From assembly GCA_002484335.1 (NCBI GenBank), contig DLJQ01000018.1, positions 1 through 64,000 of the forward strand: DNA of 64,000 nucleotides, given 5' to 3'. Below, piece after piece: positions 44,203-53,053 of the stretch (within the stretch, counting starts at the first letter, position 1; the number at the start of each line of letters is the position of its first letter). The stretch comes from Flavobacteriales bacterium UBA7612. Lineage in GTDB: Bacteria; Bacteroidota; Bacteroidia; Flavobacteriales; Weeksellaceae. Made by a program: the position numbers and the translations under genes. The notes beneath the pieces are model-generated. The model was not told where the DNA came from, ran no database searches, and worked only from the letters and a program-made list of their open reading frames with translations.

Positions 44203-45705
44203 ATGGAAACACACGAAAAATTTATTCTTGCATTAGATCAAGGTACAACTAGTTCGAGAGCTATTATTTATAATCATGATGGAGAAATTGTGGCGATATC
44301 TCAAAAAGATTTTCAGCAAATATTTCCCCAGCCAGGTTGGGTAGAACATGATCCAAATGAAATTTGGTATACACAATCTTCAGTAGCTGCTGAATCTGTA
44401 GCTAAATCAGATTTAAATGGAACTAATATCGCAGCTATAGGTATTACAAATCAAAGGGAAACAACTATAGTATGGGATAGGGAAACAGGAGATCCTATTT
44501 ATAATGCAATTGTTTGGCAAGATAGAAGAACATCAAAATACTGTGACTCATTAAAAGAAAAAGGGTATAAAGATATTATACAAGAAAAGACAGGTCTTGT
44601 TATTGATTCATATTTTTGTGCTACAAAGATTAAATGGGTTTTAGATAATGTTGATGGAGCAAGAGAAAAAGCAGAACAAGGGAAATTATGTTTTGGAACT
44701 GTAGATAGTTGGCTTGTATGGAAATTTACTAGAGGAAAAATGCATATTACGGATGTTTCTAATGCTTCAAGAACACTTCTTTATAACATTAATACAATGG
44801 AGTGGGATGATGAATTGTTAAATTTATTTGATATTCCCAAATCTATGCTACCTGAAGTAAAGAGTAGTAGTGAAATTTATGGAACAACATCAACAACGTT
44901 ATTTTCAACTAAAATTCCAATTTCTGGTATTGCTGGAGATCAACAAGCTGCATTATTTGGACAAATGTGTGTGGAGGAAGGAATGGCTAAAAATACATAC
45001 GGAACAGGTTGTTTTTTATTAATGAATATTGGTGAAAAACCAGTTTTTTCAAAAAATAATTTATTAACGACAGTTGCTTGGCAAATAGACGGTAAAACAA
45101 CTTATGCATTAGAAGGTTCTGTTTTTGTAGGAGGAGCTGTTATTCAGTGGTTGAGAGATGGTCTTAAAATAATTTCATCTGCACCAGAAAGTGAAAGATT
45201 ATCTGCATCTGTGGAAGATAATGGTGGTGTTTATTTTGTACCAGCTCTTACAGGTCTTGGTGCTCCTTACTGGGATCAATATGCGAGAGGTGCAATTTTT
45301 GGAATTACTCGTGGTACGACACAGGCTCATATTGCCAAAGCAGCTATCCAAGGAATTGCATTTCAGGTTGATGATTTAATTAAGAGTATGAAATCTGATG
45401 TTGAAGGGGAAATAAAAGAATTAAGAGTAGATGGCGGAGCTTGTGCGAATAATGTATTAATGCAATTTCAAGCTGATTTGATTGAAAATGAAGTTATTCG
45501 TCCTAAAGTTTTGGAGACTACATCTCTTGGTGCTGCTTATTTAGCTGGTTTAGCTGTTGGATATTGGAAAAATATTGATGAGATAAAAGTTCAATGGAAG
45601 CAGGATAGAATTTTTAAACCAGAGATGAATTCAGATAAAAGAGCTGAGTTATTGAAATTCTGGAATAAGGCTGTAAAAAGAACTCAAAATTGGATTGAAG
45701 ATTAA
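44203..45705 (+). CDS. glpK: Glycerol kinase
   Basis: Phosphorylates glycerol with ATP. The 500-residue FGGY kinase starts with ALDQGTTSSRAIIY, contains NAIVWQDRRT, the LGAPYWDQYARGAIFGITRGT segment typical of GlpK, and the sequence LRVDGGACANN near the C-terminus. It follows glpD by 29 nt and precedes glpF by 12 nt, so the three genes form one operon. Confidence 0.98.
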   Translation: METHEKFILALDQGTTSSRAIIYNHDGEIVAISQKDFQQIFPQPGWVEHDPNEIWYTQSSVAAESVAKSDLNGTNIAAIGITNQRETTIVWDRETGDPIYNAIVWQDRRTSKYCDSLKEKGYKDIIQEKTGLVIDSYFCATKIKWVLDNVDGAREKAEQGKLCFGTVDSWLVWKFTRGKMHITDVSNASRTLLYNINTMEWDDELLNLFDIPKSMLPEVKSSSEIYGTTSTTLFSTKIPISGIAGDQQAALFGQMCVEEGMAKNTYGTGCFLLMNIGEKPVFSKNNLLTTVAWQIDGKTTYALEGSVFVGGAVIQWLRDGLKIISSAPESERLSASVEDNGGVYFVPALTGLGAPYWDQYARGAIFGITRGTTQAHIAKAAIQGIAFQVDDLIKSMKSDVEGEIKELRVDGGACANNVLMQFQADLIENEVIRPKVLETTSLGAAYLAGLAVGYWKNIDEIKVQWKQDRIFKPEMNSDKRAELLKFWNKAVKRTQNWIED

Positions 45706-45717
45706 ATCAATTGAATT

Positions 45718-46458
45718 ATGAATGAATTTTCAGCTGAATTAATAGGAACTGCTGTCCTAATACTTTTAGGTGGTGGTGTTTGTTCAAACGTTGCTTTGAA
45801 AAAGACAATTGGTCATGGTTCTGGTTGGATTGTTATTACAACAGGTTGGGCTTTGGCTGTTTTTGCAGGAGTTGTAATTGCAGGTCCTGTGAGTGGTGCT
45901 CATTTAAATCCTGCAGTTTCTGTAGGTTTAGCATTAGCAAATAAATTTGAATGGTCTAAAGTACCATTATTTATTCTTGCTCAGTTATTAGGAGCGATGA
46001 TAGGAGCATTTTTAAATTGGGCAATGTATAAAGATCATTTTGATGCTTCTTCAGATGATCCAAGTTCTCAATTAGGTGTTTTTTCTACAGGGGCAGCAAT
46101 TCCAAATAATTTTAGAAATGTCCTTTCTGAAATTTTGGGAACATTTGTATTGGTTTTTTGTGTATTTTATTTTTCTGATGCTAAAGGTACTTCGGGTACA
46201 GAAGAAGTGAAATTAGGATTAGGATCAGTTGGTGCTTTACCAGTAGCTTTCGTTGTTTGGTCTATTGGATTATCTTTAGGAGGAACAACTGGTTATGCAA
46301 TTAATCCTGCTCGTGATTTTGGGCCGAGGATTATGCATTCTCTTTTACCAATGAAAGGTAAAGGTTCAAGTAATTGGGGATATGCATGGATTCCAATTTT
46401 AGGACCAATTTTAGGAGCTGTTTTTGCAGCGTTATTATTTAACTTTTTGTCTAGTTAA
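45718..46458 (+). CDS. glpF: Glycerol facilitator GlpF (MIP family)
   Basis: An aquaglyceroporin of 246 residues with six membrane segments. Both NPA motifs are present: HLNPAVSVG (Asn64) and INPARDFGPR (Asn196). The second NPA is followed by the arginine and aspartate expected of a glycerol channel rather than a pure water channel. It lies between glpK and an outer-membrane protein gene, consistent with glycerol uptake. Confidence 0.96.
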   Translation: MNEFSAELIGTAVLILLGGGVCSNVALKKTIGHGSGWIVITTGWALAVFAGVVIAGPVSGAHLNPAVSVGLALANKFEWSKVPLFILAQLLGAMIGAFLNWAMYKDHFDASSDDPSSQLGVFSTGAAIPNNFRNVLSEILGTFVLVFCVFYFSDAKGTSGTEEVKLGLGSVGALPVAFVVWSIGLSLGGTTGYAINPARDFGPRIMHSLLPMKGKGSSNWGYAWIPILGPILGAVFAALLFNFLSS

Positions 46459-46487
46459 TATAATTATTCATTTCAAAACCACACAAC

Positions 46488-47321
46488 ATGAATAAAATAA
46501 CTTCACTAAAAAATATATTACTAACTTTTGTTTTTTTAACTCCAGTTAGTATTTTTTCTCAGTCATATGATGTTGCAGATCTTAAAATAAATGAGGATGA
46601 AAAAAGCAAGGTGTCTTTAAATGAAGAATTTCAGCAAGAATTATCTCCATTTTATTTACATGGTCAATTAAAAACAATGCATTTATGGAGAGGTTTAGCT
46701 GTTACAAATTCTACCGTTTTTGCTATAGATGCAGGAGTTGGTACGACAGATGGTAAATTAAAAGCAGGAGTTTGGGGAGGATACGGAACAACTGGAGAAT
46801 ATCGAGAGTTTGATTATTATGTAACTTATTCTCCAGTGAAAAATTTAACTTTTGCTCTTTGGGATATTTATAATTATTCCACTAATGCTACATGGAATAA
46901 TAAAGATTTTTTTGAATATAATGGAGATAAAACAGGTCACTTTTTAGATCTTTCTGTGTCATATACAATTTCTGATAAAATTCCATTAAATTTATATTGG
47001 TCTACTGTGATTCATGGTAGAGATAGAGGAATTGAAAATGAGAAAAATCTTTATTCTTCTTATGTACAAGCCTCTTATCCTGTGGTGAAAAGTAAAGTAG
47101 TTAATTTAGATTTGTATGCTGCTGGAGCATTTGCTTTATCACCTGAAAAAGAAGATAAAGGAAAAAATTTTTATGGACCTAAATCAGGTTTAGCAAACGT
47201 AGGTTTTATTATTGGTAAAACACTTAATTTTGGTAGATATCAATTACCTATAACTGCTACAGCTTCTTGGAGTCCAATTAATGACTCTGGCAATATTCAA
47301 CTTGCGTTTAATATTTTTTAA
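46488..47321 (+). CDS. Outer-membrane beta-barrel protein of the glycerol operon
   Basis: A 277-residue protein with a signal peptide (LLTFVFLTPVSIFSQ). The rest alternates aromatic and polar residues, as in a barrel, e.g. HLWRGLAVTNSTVFAIDAG, then AGVWGGYGTTGEYREFDYY. It ends in a phenylalanine (IQLAFNIF), as outer-membrane barrels do. I do not recognise an exact family, although it resembles TorF-type putative porins. It is the fourth gene of the operon (30 nt after glpF), so an outer-membrane step of glycerol or glycerol-phosphate uptake is a guess. Confidence 0.8.
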   Translation: MNKITSLKNILLTFVFLTPVSIFSQSYDVADLKINEDEKSKVSLNEEFQQELSPFYLHGQLKTMHLWRGLAVTNSTVFAIDAGVGTTDGKLKAGVWGGYGTTGEYREFDYYVTYSPVKNLTFALWDIYNYSTNATWNNKDFFEYNGDKTGHFLDLSVSYTISDKIPLNLYWSTVIHGRDRGIENEKNLYSSYVQASYPVVKSKVVNLDLYAAGAFALSPEKEDKGKNFYGPKSGLANVGFIIGKTLNFGRYQLPITATASWSPINDSGNIQLAFNIF

Positions 47322-47339
47322 TATTTTTTATTTAATTAT

Positions 47340-47369
47340 AAAAGGGCCTATTTATTAGTCCCTTTTTTT
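47340..47369 (+). terminator. Terminator of the glycerol operon
   Basis: AAAAGGG pairs with CCCTTTT around a partly paired CCTA/TAG loop, followed by further T residues. Confidence 0.75.
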
Positions 47370-47421
47370 ATTTATTTTCCTGAAAAAAAAGAAAGTTAAA
47401 TAACTATAATACATAATTGTA

Positions 47422-47429
47422 TAAATTTG
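47422..47429 (+). promoter_or_regulatory. -7 promoter box of the tail-collar gene
   Basis: TAAATTTG, ending 22 nt before the ATG at 47452. Confidence 0.45.
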
Positions 47430-47451
47430 AAATACAAATAATTAAAACTTT

Positions 47452-48207
47452 ATGAAAAAAACAATTATTAATTATGATTGCTAGTCTAATTGTGAACATA
47501 GCAATTGCAAAGGTTGGTATTAATACTTCAACACCTCAGAAAACATTTCATGTAAATGGTAGTTTACAAGTTACTAATGAATTGAATGTTGGTGGTAATG
47601 CTACAAGTCAAGGTAGTGCAGGTACTTTAGTGCAAGTGCTTACATCAAATGGTGTTTCAAATTCACCTGAATGGAAAACAATTGCTGTAGCAACTAATTT
47701 AACTGGTGATATTAAGTATAGCCTTATTACTAGTGACCATAATGGTTGGGTTAAATTGGACGGACGTTCAGTAAGTAGTTTAATGTCTACTCAGCAAGGA
47801 CAAGCTAGTGTTTTAGGTTTTTCTACTAATTTACCTGATGCAACAAATGCTTATTTAGTACAGAATAATACAACGCTTGGGGATTGTCAAATTCTAATAC
47901 TAAAACTCTTACTAGAGGTCAGCTTCCAAATGTTACTTTATCTGCATCAGGTTCTACAAATGTTGCAGGGTCACATAATCATAATTATACAGATAGGGGA
48001 AATACATCTTATGAGATGACAAGAAATGGTAATTTAACAAATATTACAGATGATACTTCAGGTACTTATCAAACATCAAATGCAGGAGATCATAGTCATA
48101 CAGTTTCTGCTACAACAGAATCTATTAACGGGGGAGTAACACAACAGTCTTTAGATGTTAGACCTTTAAGCATGAGTGTTAATACTTATTTATATTTAGG
48201 TCTCTAG
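47452..48207 (+). pseudogene. Secreted tail-collar-type surface protein, frameshifted twice
   Basis: The intended protein starts at the ATG at 47452 and ends at 48207, about 250 residues. Three frames are needed. The A7 tract after the ATG puts the frame off by one: with A6 the reading is MKKQLLIMIASLIVNIAIAK, a good signal peptide. The G4 tract at about 47878-47882 needs one extra G to join the N-terminal part, ending NNTTLG, to the C-terminal part, beginning LSNSNTKTLTRGQLPNVTL. The middle segment GDIKYSLITSDHNGWVKLDG matches the phage tail collar style found in flavobacterial surface proteins. The tracts may be true mutations, a phase switch or sequencing errors. Confidence 0.7.
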
Positions 48208-48254
48208 TTTTTTAAGAGATTTATTTATTGTAAATTCATTCGTAAATTCAAATT

Positions 48255-49100
48255 ATGATTGATATAGACACAAAAATAAAATTATATAATGGTGTTCATT
48301 TACCAATTTTAGGATTGGGCGTTTATAAAACGAATGAAGGTGATGAGGTTATAAATGCTATTCATTCAGCTATAGATGAAGGTTATCGTCTTATAGATAC
48401 AGCTTCTTATTACGACAATGAAATTGGAGTTGGTAAAGCAATTAATTCTCAAGAAATCAATCGTTCAGAATTATTTATTACTACAAAAGTTTGGATAGAT
48501 GATATGGGATATTATAAAACAATTAATGCTTTTCATCAATCACTTAAAAACCTGAATTTAGATTATATTGATTTGTATTTAATTCATTGGCCAGTCGCTG
48601 ATAAATTAATTGAATCTTGGAAAGCTTTAGAATTTTTATATGAAGAAGGTTTAGTAAAATCTATTGGAGTTTCTAACTGTTTGCAACATCATTTAGAAAT
48701 AATTCAGAAGAATTGCGTTTATAAACCGATGGTTGTTCAGAATGAATTTCATCCAAGGTTGATTCAACAAGAATTGGTTAATTATTGTAAAGATCATCAA
48801 ATTGCTTATCAAGCTTGGGCTCCATTGATGAGAGGGAGATTGTTAGAAAATGAAATACTAAAAAGTTTATCTAAAAAATATAATAAGTCTGTTGCTCAAA
48901 TTATTTTAAGATGGGATCTACAAAAAGGGATAGCTACAATTCCAAAAAGTGTAAATCCAGAACGAATAAAAGAAAATTCTTTATTGTTTGACTTTGAACT
49001 TTCTTTGGATGATATTCATAAAATTGATTCATTGAATTCAAACGGAAGAACAGGTGCTGATCCAGATAATTTTTTAGATTACTTTGCAAATAAGAAATAA
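48255..49100 (+). CDS. Aldo/keto reductase (AKR5-like)
   Basis: A 281-residue NADPH-dependent reductase. It shows Asp and Tyr in DTASYYDNE, Lys in ITTKVW and His in LIHWPV, and the cofactor-binding IPKSVNPERIKEN motif near the end. It belongs to the same type as 2,5-diketo-D-gluconate reductases and prostaglandin F synthases, but the substrate is unknown. It is not close to the other aldo/keto reductase of the window and belongs to a different subfamily. A small gene follows 3 nt after its stop codon. Confidence 0.93.
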   Translation: MIDIDTKIKLYNGVHLPILGLGVYKTNEGDEVINAIHSAIDEGYRLIDTASYYDNEIGVGKAINSQEINRSELFITTKVWIDDMGYYKTINAFHQSLKNLNLDYIDLYLIHWPVADKLIESWKALEFLYEEGLVKSIGVSNCLQHHLEIIQKNCVYKPMVVQNEFHPRLIQQELVNYCKDHQIAYQAWAPLMRGRLLENEILKSLSKKYNKSVAQIILRWDLQKGIATIPKSVNPERIKENSLLFDFELSLDDIHKIDSLNSNGRTGADPDNFLDYFANKK

Positions 49101-49103
49101 TTG

Positions 49104-49343
49104 ATGAAACAAATAACTTATTCAATTGTTTCTAGAGGAGAAATATTAATTAATTATTCTAATCAGACCGTTAATGTTTTTATACGAGTTTCAGGAGAAT
49201 TACTCTTTCATCCACCAGTATTTTATGTTGATTTATTAATTTTTAAAAATCGTTCTGTATTATTAGAAAATATAAATTAAGAGATTATTGATTTTATTAT
49301 GCAAGATAGTATAAGTAAAGGAACAAAAATTATTTTTGATTGA
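49104..49343 (+). pseudogene. Small gene with an in-frame stop codon
   Basis: An ATG 3 nt after the aldo/keto reductase stop codon opens a 58-codon frame starting MKQITYSIVSRGEIL, which ends at TAA at 49278-49280. The same frame continues as EIIDFIMQDSISKGTKIIFD to a TGA at 49341-49343, which looks like a coherent protein end. The likely original is an 80-codon gene in which AAA or a similar codon became TAA. I do not recognise the family. The repeat copy C begins 4 nt after the TGA, which supports the longer version. Confidence 0.55.
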
Positions 49344-49347
49344 CTTT

Positions 49348-49448
49348 GCGTTAGGGATGAAGCGGTATCCTTTTCTAATTGGATGTATTTTTATTTCAGT
49401 TAAGTTATCAATTAGAAAAGATATTGAGGAAAACCCGCTCGAACGCCT
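49348..49448 (+). repeat. Dispersed intergenic hairpin repeat (copy C)
   Basis: Starts GCGTTAGGGATGAAGCGG and ends AACCCGCTCGAACGCC. The internal stem pairs ATCCTTTTCTAATTG (49367-49381) with CAATTAGAAAAGAT (49409-49422). It is followed by a separate intrinsic terminator at 49459. Confidence 0.8.
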
Positions 49449-49458
49449 AAATAAATAT

Positions 49459-49493
49459 AAAACCTCATAATAGTATATTATGAGGTTTTTTTT
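49459..49493. terminator. Terminator between repeat copy C and the thioesterase gene
   Basis: A 14-bp stem (AAAACCTCATAATA / TATTATGAGGTTTT) with a GTA loop, followed by T residues on the plus strand. It can also serve the minus-strand thioesterase gene that ends at 49501. Confidence 0.85.
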
Positions 49494-49500
49494 GATGTAT

Positions 49501-50364
49501 TTATTTTGTTTTTGGTCGAATTAAACCTTCTTGAGCAACACTACAAATTAGCTCACCTGATCTGTTAAATAATTCTCCTTTTGTAAACCCTCTTGTATCC
49601 ATTGTACTTGGGCAATCTAAGCTCACTAAAATCCAATCTTGTAAATTTGGAGTTCTGTGAAACCAAATGGAGTGATCTAAACTTGCCATTTGAGTGTTAC
49701 CAAAATGAGCCTTAGAAGCATGAGGTTTTAACGCTGTAGATAATAAATTATAATCAGAGCTGTAAGCGATTAACTGATGAACAACTTGTAAGGGTAAGTT
49801 TTCTGGCGTATCATTAAAATTCATCCAAACATTGCTATAACTTTCATAATCTTTTTTTTCTGCAAGGTTTAATGTTTCGACAGGTTTAAAATCTATTGGT
49901 CTATCGGCCATTATAAATTGCTTAGTAGCTTTTGGTAAAAAATCTCCGAACATTTCTGCAATTTGTCTCCAGCTGATTAATTCTTCTGGTTGTTTTACAT
50001 CTGGAATTTCTTCTTGATGCTCGTAACCTTCTTGCTTTAATTGAAATGAACATGCCATTACAAAAATAGCTTCGTTATTTTGTTTTGCTGTTACTACTCT
50101 TGTACTGAAACTTCCTCCATCTCTTAAAATAGCAACTTCATAATAGATTGGTTCGTCTAATTGACCAGCTAAAATGAAATATGAATGTAATGAATGACAA
50201 AATCTGTCTGTGTCTACTGTTTGGTATGCAGCATTTAATGCTTGTGCTACAACTTGTCCTCCAAAAACATGAGGACTTCCCATAAAAGAACTTTTTCCTT
50301 CGAATAGATTATTTTCTAATTTTTTTAGAGAAATTAATTCGATGAGTTCTTGTGTTGTTTTCAT
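49501..50364 (-). CDS. Acyl-CoA thioesterase II (TesB-like)
   Basis: A double-hotdog thioesterase of 287 residues that hydrolyses medium- and long-chain acyl-CoA. It has the family segments GSPHVFGGQVVAQALNAAY and LHSYFILAG in the N-terminal half. The C-terminal half carries SLDHSIWFHR and LVSLDCPST. The aspartate of MASLDHSIWFHR is the expected catalytic one. It follows the nitronate monooxygenase with an 11-nt gap and is probably co-transcribed with it. Confidence 0.92.
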   Translation of the reverse strand: MKTTQELIELISLKKLENNLFEGKSSFMGSPHVFGGQVVAQALNAAYQTVDTDRFCHSLHSYFILAGQLDEPIYYEVAILRDGGSFSTRVVTAKQNNEAIFVMACSFQLKQEGYEHQEEIPDVKQPEELISWRQIAEMFGDFLPKATKQFIMADRPIDFKPVETLNLAEKKDYESYSNVWMNFNDTPENLPLQVVHQLIAYSSDYNLLSTALKPHASKAHFGNTQMASLDHSIWFHRTPNLQDWILVSLDCPSTMDTRGFTKGELFNRSGELICSVAQEGLIRPKTK

Positions 50365-50375
50365 TTTATGTTAGA

Positions 50376-51341
50376 TTAAAATTTTAATTTGTTTAAGCGT
50401 TGGACATTCTTTTCTAAAGCAGTTTTATATTCATTTTTCATTCTAGTGATTAATTCCTTTACTGTTGGAACATCATGTATACCAGAAACGCCATGACCAG
50501 CAGACCAAATATCTTTCCAAGCTTTTTGGTCATCATGATCTATTAGTTTAGAAAAATCCTCTTCTTTTTTATCTTCGATATTAATGTCGGAATGTTTGAT
50601 ACTTTGTTTTAAGAAATTAGCATTAACACCAGAAACACCGTCAGTGTAAATAATATCTTCAAATGATGAATTTACTATCATATCTTTATATTTATTATCT
50701 GCAGCTGCTTCTTTTGTAGCTATAAAACGAGTTCCTATGTATGCAAAATCTGCTCCCATTGTTTCTGCGGCTAATATATCATTTCCATTGTTCAATGAAC
50801 CAGCTAGAATTAAGCAACCGTTGTAAAATGTTCTAATGTCATCGATTAAAGCAAATGGATTAGCAGTTCCTGCGTGTCCACCAGCGCCACCAGCTACAGC
50901 AATAATTCCGTCCACACCAGCTTCTACAGCTTTTTCTGCATGACGTTTTTTTATAACATCATGAAAAACGATTCCTCCATAGCTGTGTACAGTGTCTACT
51001 AATTCTTTTACTGCTCCCAAAGATGTTATGATTAATGGAACTTTATACTTTACACATAAAGCTAAATCAGTTTCAATTCTTGGATTGGTTCTATTTACAA
51101 TTAAATTTACTCCAAAAGGTGCTGTTTTTTTTCCAGTTTCTTTTTCGAATTGTTCTAACTGAGTTGTGATGTCAATTAGCATTTGTTCAAAATCTTCTGG
51201 TTTTCTACCATTTAATGAAGGAAATGTTCCACAAACACCATTTTTACAAGCTTCTATAACTAATTCTGTTCTAGAAACTAAAAACATGGGCGATGTAATA
51301 AGTGGTAATTCTAATTTTTCTTTAAAATCTTCTACTGTCAT
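50376..51341 (-). CDS. Nitronate monooxygenase (FMN, TIM barrel)
   Basis: A flavin-dependent enzyme of about 321 residues that oxidises nitronates such as propionate-3-nitronate, protecting the cell from them. The barrel starts with LELPLITSPMF, and the FMN-binding, glycine-rich segment GIIAVAGGAGGHAG carries the conserved catalytic histidine. It continues with GADFAYIGTRFIAT. I use the ATG at 51341; an upstream TTG would add 11 residues. It could equally be an enoyl-ACP reductase II-type relative, although the GGHAG pattern favours nitronate monooxygenase. Confidence 0.9.
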   Translation of the reverse strand: MTVEDFKEKLELPLITSPMFLVSRTELVIEACKNGVCGTFPSLNGRKPEDFEQMLIDITTQLEQFEKETGKKTAPFGVNLIVNRTNPRIETDLALCVKYKVPLIITSLGAVKELVDTVHSYGGIVFHDVIKKRHAEKAVEAGVDGIIAVAGGAGGHAGTANPFALIDDIRTFYNGCLILAGSLNNGNDILAAETMGADFAYIGTRFIATKEAAADNKYKDMIVNSSFEDIIYTDGVSGVNANFLKQSIKHSDINIEDKKEEDFSKLIDHDDQKAWKDIWSAGHGVSGIHDVPTVKELITRMKNEYKTALEKNVQRLNKLKF

Positions 51342-51410
51342 TTTTTCTATTTTATTGTGGTTTTGTACTTGCAATTTAAATAAAATAAAGCAGGATTTTT
51401 ACTAAAAAAA

Positions 51411-52316
51411 TTATAAACATTGCCATTTTGTTTTCAATAAAGTTTCAAGTTTTTCTATTTCATTTTGATAGATCGTTTTTTTTCTAGTACCAAAATAAAG
51501 AGTATTTTCAACAATTGAATTTCCTTCCCAAATCAGTTTTATTTTTTTATCTTTTATTGCTTCTCCACATAGGAAATCTGGAGCAATAGAATATCCATTG
51601 TTATTACTTAAACATCTAATGATGGAGCTGATATTTGGAACAATATAATTTGGACTAAAATCTGGATGTTCTCCAAACTGTTTTTGCCAAAAATTTTTCA
51701 TGTGTTCCATTTCATTTGTAACACTGTACCATAATTGATTTTTTAGAAATGATGCAATCTCTTTGGTTTTATTTTCTTTAATTAATTGTTTTATTTCTGT
51801 AGTATCAGTTTCACTTCCTGCTATAAGTACAATTCTTTCTTTAGAAAATGCTTCATATTTTAAATTCTTTTGATTTCCTGCTCTTGGTGTAACAATAAGA
51901 TCTAATAAACCATTATCTAAATCTTGTTGCATTTGATTGTAATCTCCAAATTTGATTATAAAATTAAAAGGAAATTTAGATATATATTCTTCTAATGTAT
52001 ATTGAAAAGCTTCGAAACACATACCTACACTTATGGTTGCTCTTTCTTCTTTTGCTCTTTTATGAAAATACTGTTCACCTTTTTCTAATTTTGTTAAAGG
52101 ATCAATGATATAATTATAGAAAATTTTCCCTTTTTCTGTTGGAACCATTTTTCTAGCTGATCGATCAAATAATTTATATCCTGTAAACGCTTCTAAGGAA
52201 TTCAAATGTAAGCTAACTCCTGGTTGAGAAATAAATAACTCTTGAGCAGCTGCAGATAAAGTCCCTGTTTCATAAATTGCTTTAAATGTTCTTATCCATT
52301 CCAGATTCCAATGCAT
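51411..52316 (-). CDS. LysR family transcriptional regulator
   Basis: A 301-residue LysR-type regulator. The N-terminal winged helix reads FKAIYETGTLSAAAQELFISQPGVSLHLNSLEAFTGYKLFDR, and a periplasmic-binding-type effector domain follows. It is divergent from the NAD(P)H-dependent quinone reductase, the classic arrangement in which the LysR protein controls its neighbour. The nitronate monooxygenase and thioesterase on the same strand may belong to the same regulon. The effector is unknown. Confidence 0.95.
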   Translation of the reverse strand: MHWNLEWIRTFKAIYETGTLSAAAQELFISQPGVSLHLNSLEAFTGYKLFDRSARKMVPTEKGKIFYNYIIDPLTKLEKGEQYFHKRAKEERATISVGMCFEAFQYTLEEYISKFPFNFIIKFGDYNQMQQDLDNGLLDLIVTPRAGNQKNLKYEAFSKERIVLIAGSETDTTEIKQLIKENKTKEIASFLKNQLWYSVTNEMEHMKNFWQKQFGEHPDFSPNYIVPNISSIIRCLSNNNGYSIAPDFLCGEAIKDKKIKLIWEGNSIVENTLYFGTRKKTIYQNEIEKLETLLKTKWQCL

Positions 52317-52335
52317 AGCTATTATATTAATGATA

Positions 52336-52343
52336 CAAATGTA
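52336..52343 (-). promoter_or_regulatory. -7 promoter box of the lysR gene
   Basis: TACATTTG on the minus strand, 19 nt before the ATG, in the 97-nt divergent region shared with the quinone reductase gene. Confidence 0.45.
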
Positions 52344-52413
52344 TAATTTAAATTATTTTTATAATATGTATTTATATGAGAAATTTGTAGAATAAATTAT
52401 TAAAAATTAAATA

Positions 52414-53007
52414 ATGAAAGTTTTTATTATAAATGGAGGACAAGTTTTTGCACATTCAGGAGGGGAGTTCAATAATACATTAACAAATTGGACAGTTCAA
52501 TTTTTAGAAAAAAATAACATAGAATATAAAGTATCAAATATTAATGATGATTATGATGCATTTGAAGAAGTTGAAAATTTTAAATGGGCAGATATTATTA
52601 TTTATCATACTCCAATTTGGTGGTTTCAGGTACCAAATCGATTAAAAAAATATATTGATGATGTTTTTACAGCTGGTCATAACAATGGTATTTTTAAAAG
52701 TGATGGTAGAAGTAGAGTAAATCCAGCAATAAATTATGGAACTGGAGGTTTAATGCATGATAAAAAATATATGGTTACAACTTCTTGGAATGCTCCAGAT
52801 ACAGCTTTCACTTTAGAAGGAGAATTTTTTGATCAAACAAGTGTAGATGATGGTATTTTATTTGGTTTTCATAAAATGAATCAGTTTGTGGCTTTAGAAA
52901 GAATTGATGGTTTTCATTTTCACGATTTAGAGAAGAATGTAACACAAGAAAGAATTGATAATTATCAAATAGAATATAGTAAACATTTAGAAAATACTTT
53001 TCTTTAA
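52414..53007 (+). CDS. NAD(P)H-dependent quinone reductase (MdaB-like)
   Basis: A flavodoxin-fold oxidoreductase of 197 residues, related to MdaB. The FMN-side segments are the N-terminal VFIINGGQVFAHSGG, the FKWADIIIYHTPIWWFQVPNRLKKYIDDVF stretch and GTGGLMHDKKYMVTTSWNAP. It reduces quinones by two electrons, avoiding semiquinone radicals. It is divergent from the LysR gene and closed by a bidirectional terminator, so it is monocistronic and probably LysR-controlled. Confidence 0.93.
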   Translation: MKVFIINGGQVFAHSGGEFNNTLTNWTVQFLEKNNIEYKVSNINDDYDAFEEVENFKWADIIIYHTPIWWFQVPNRLKKYIDDVFTAGHNNGIFKSDGRSRVNPAINYGTGGLMHDKKYMVTTSWNAPDTAFTLEGEFFDQTSVDDGILFGFHKMNQFVALERIDGFHFHDLEKNVTQERIDNYQIEYSKHLENTFL

Positions 53008-53011
53008 TGAC

Positions 53012-53047
53012 AAAAAACCAATGATAAAATTTTATCATTGGTTTTTT
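53012..53047. terminator. Bidirectional terminator between the quinone reductase and ppx
   Basis: A perfect 18-bp palindrome arm (AAAAAACCAATGATAAAA) and its complement, with no spacer. It follows the quinone reductase stop codon by 5 nt and precedes the minus-strand ppx stop codon. Confidence 0.92.
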
Positions 53048-53053
53048 ATGTAT

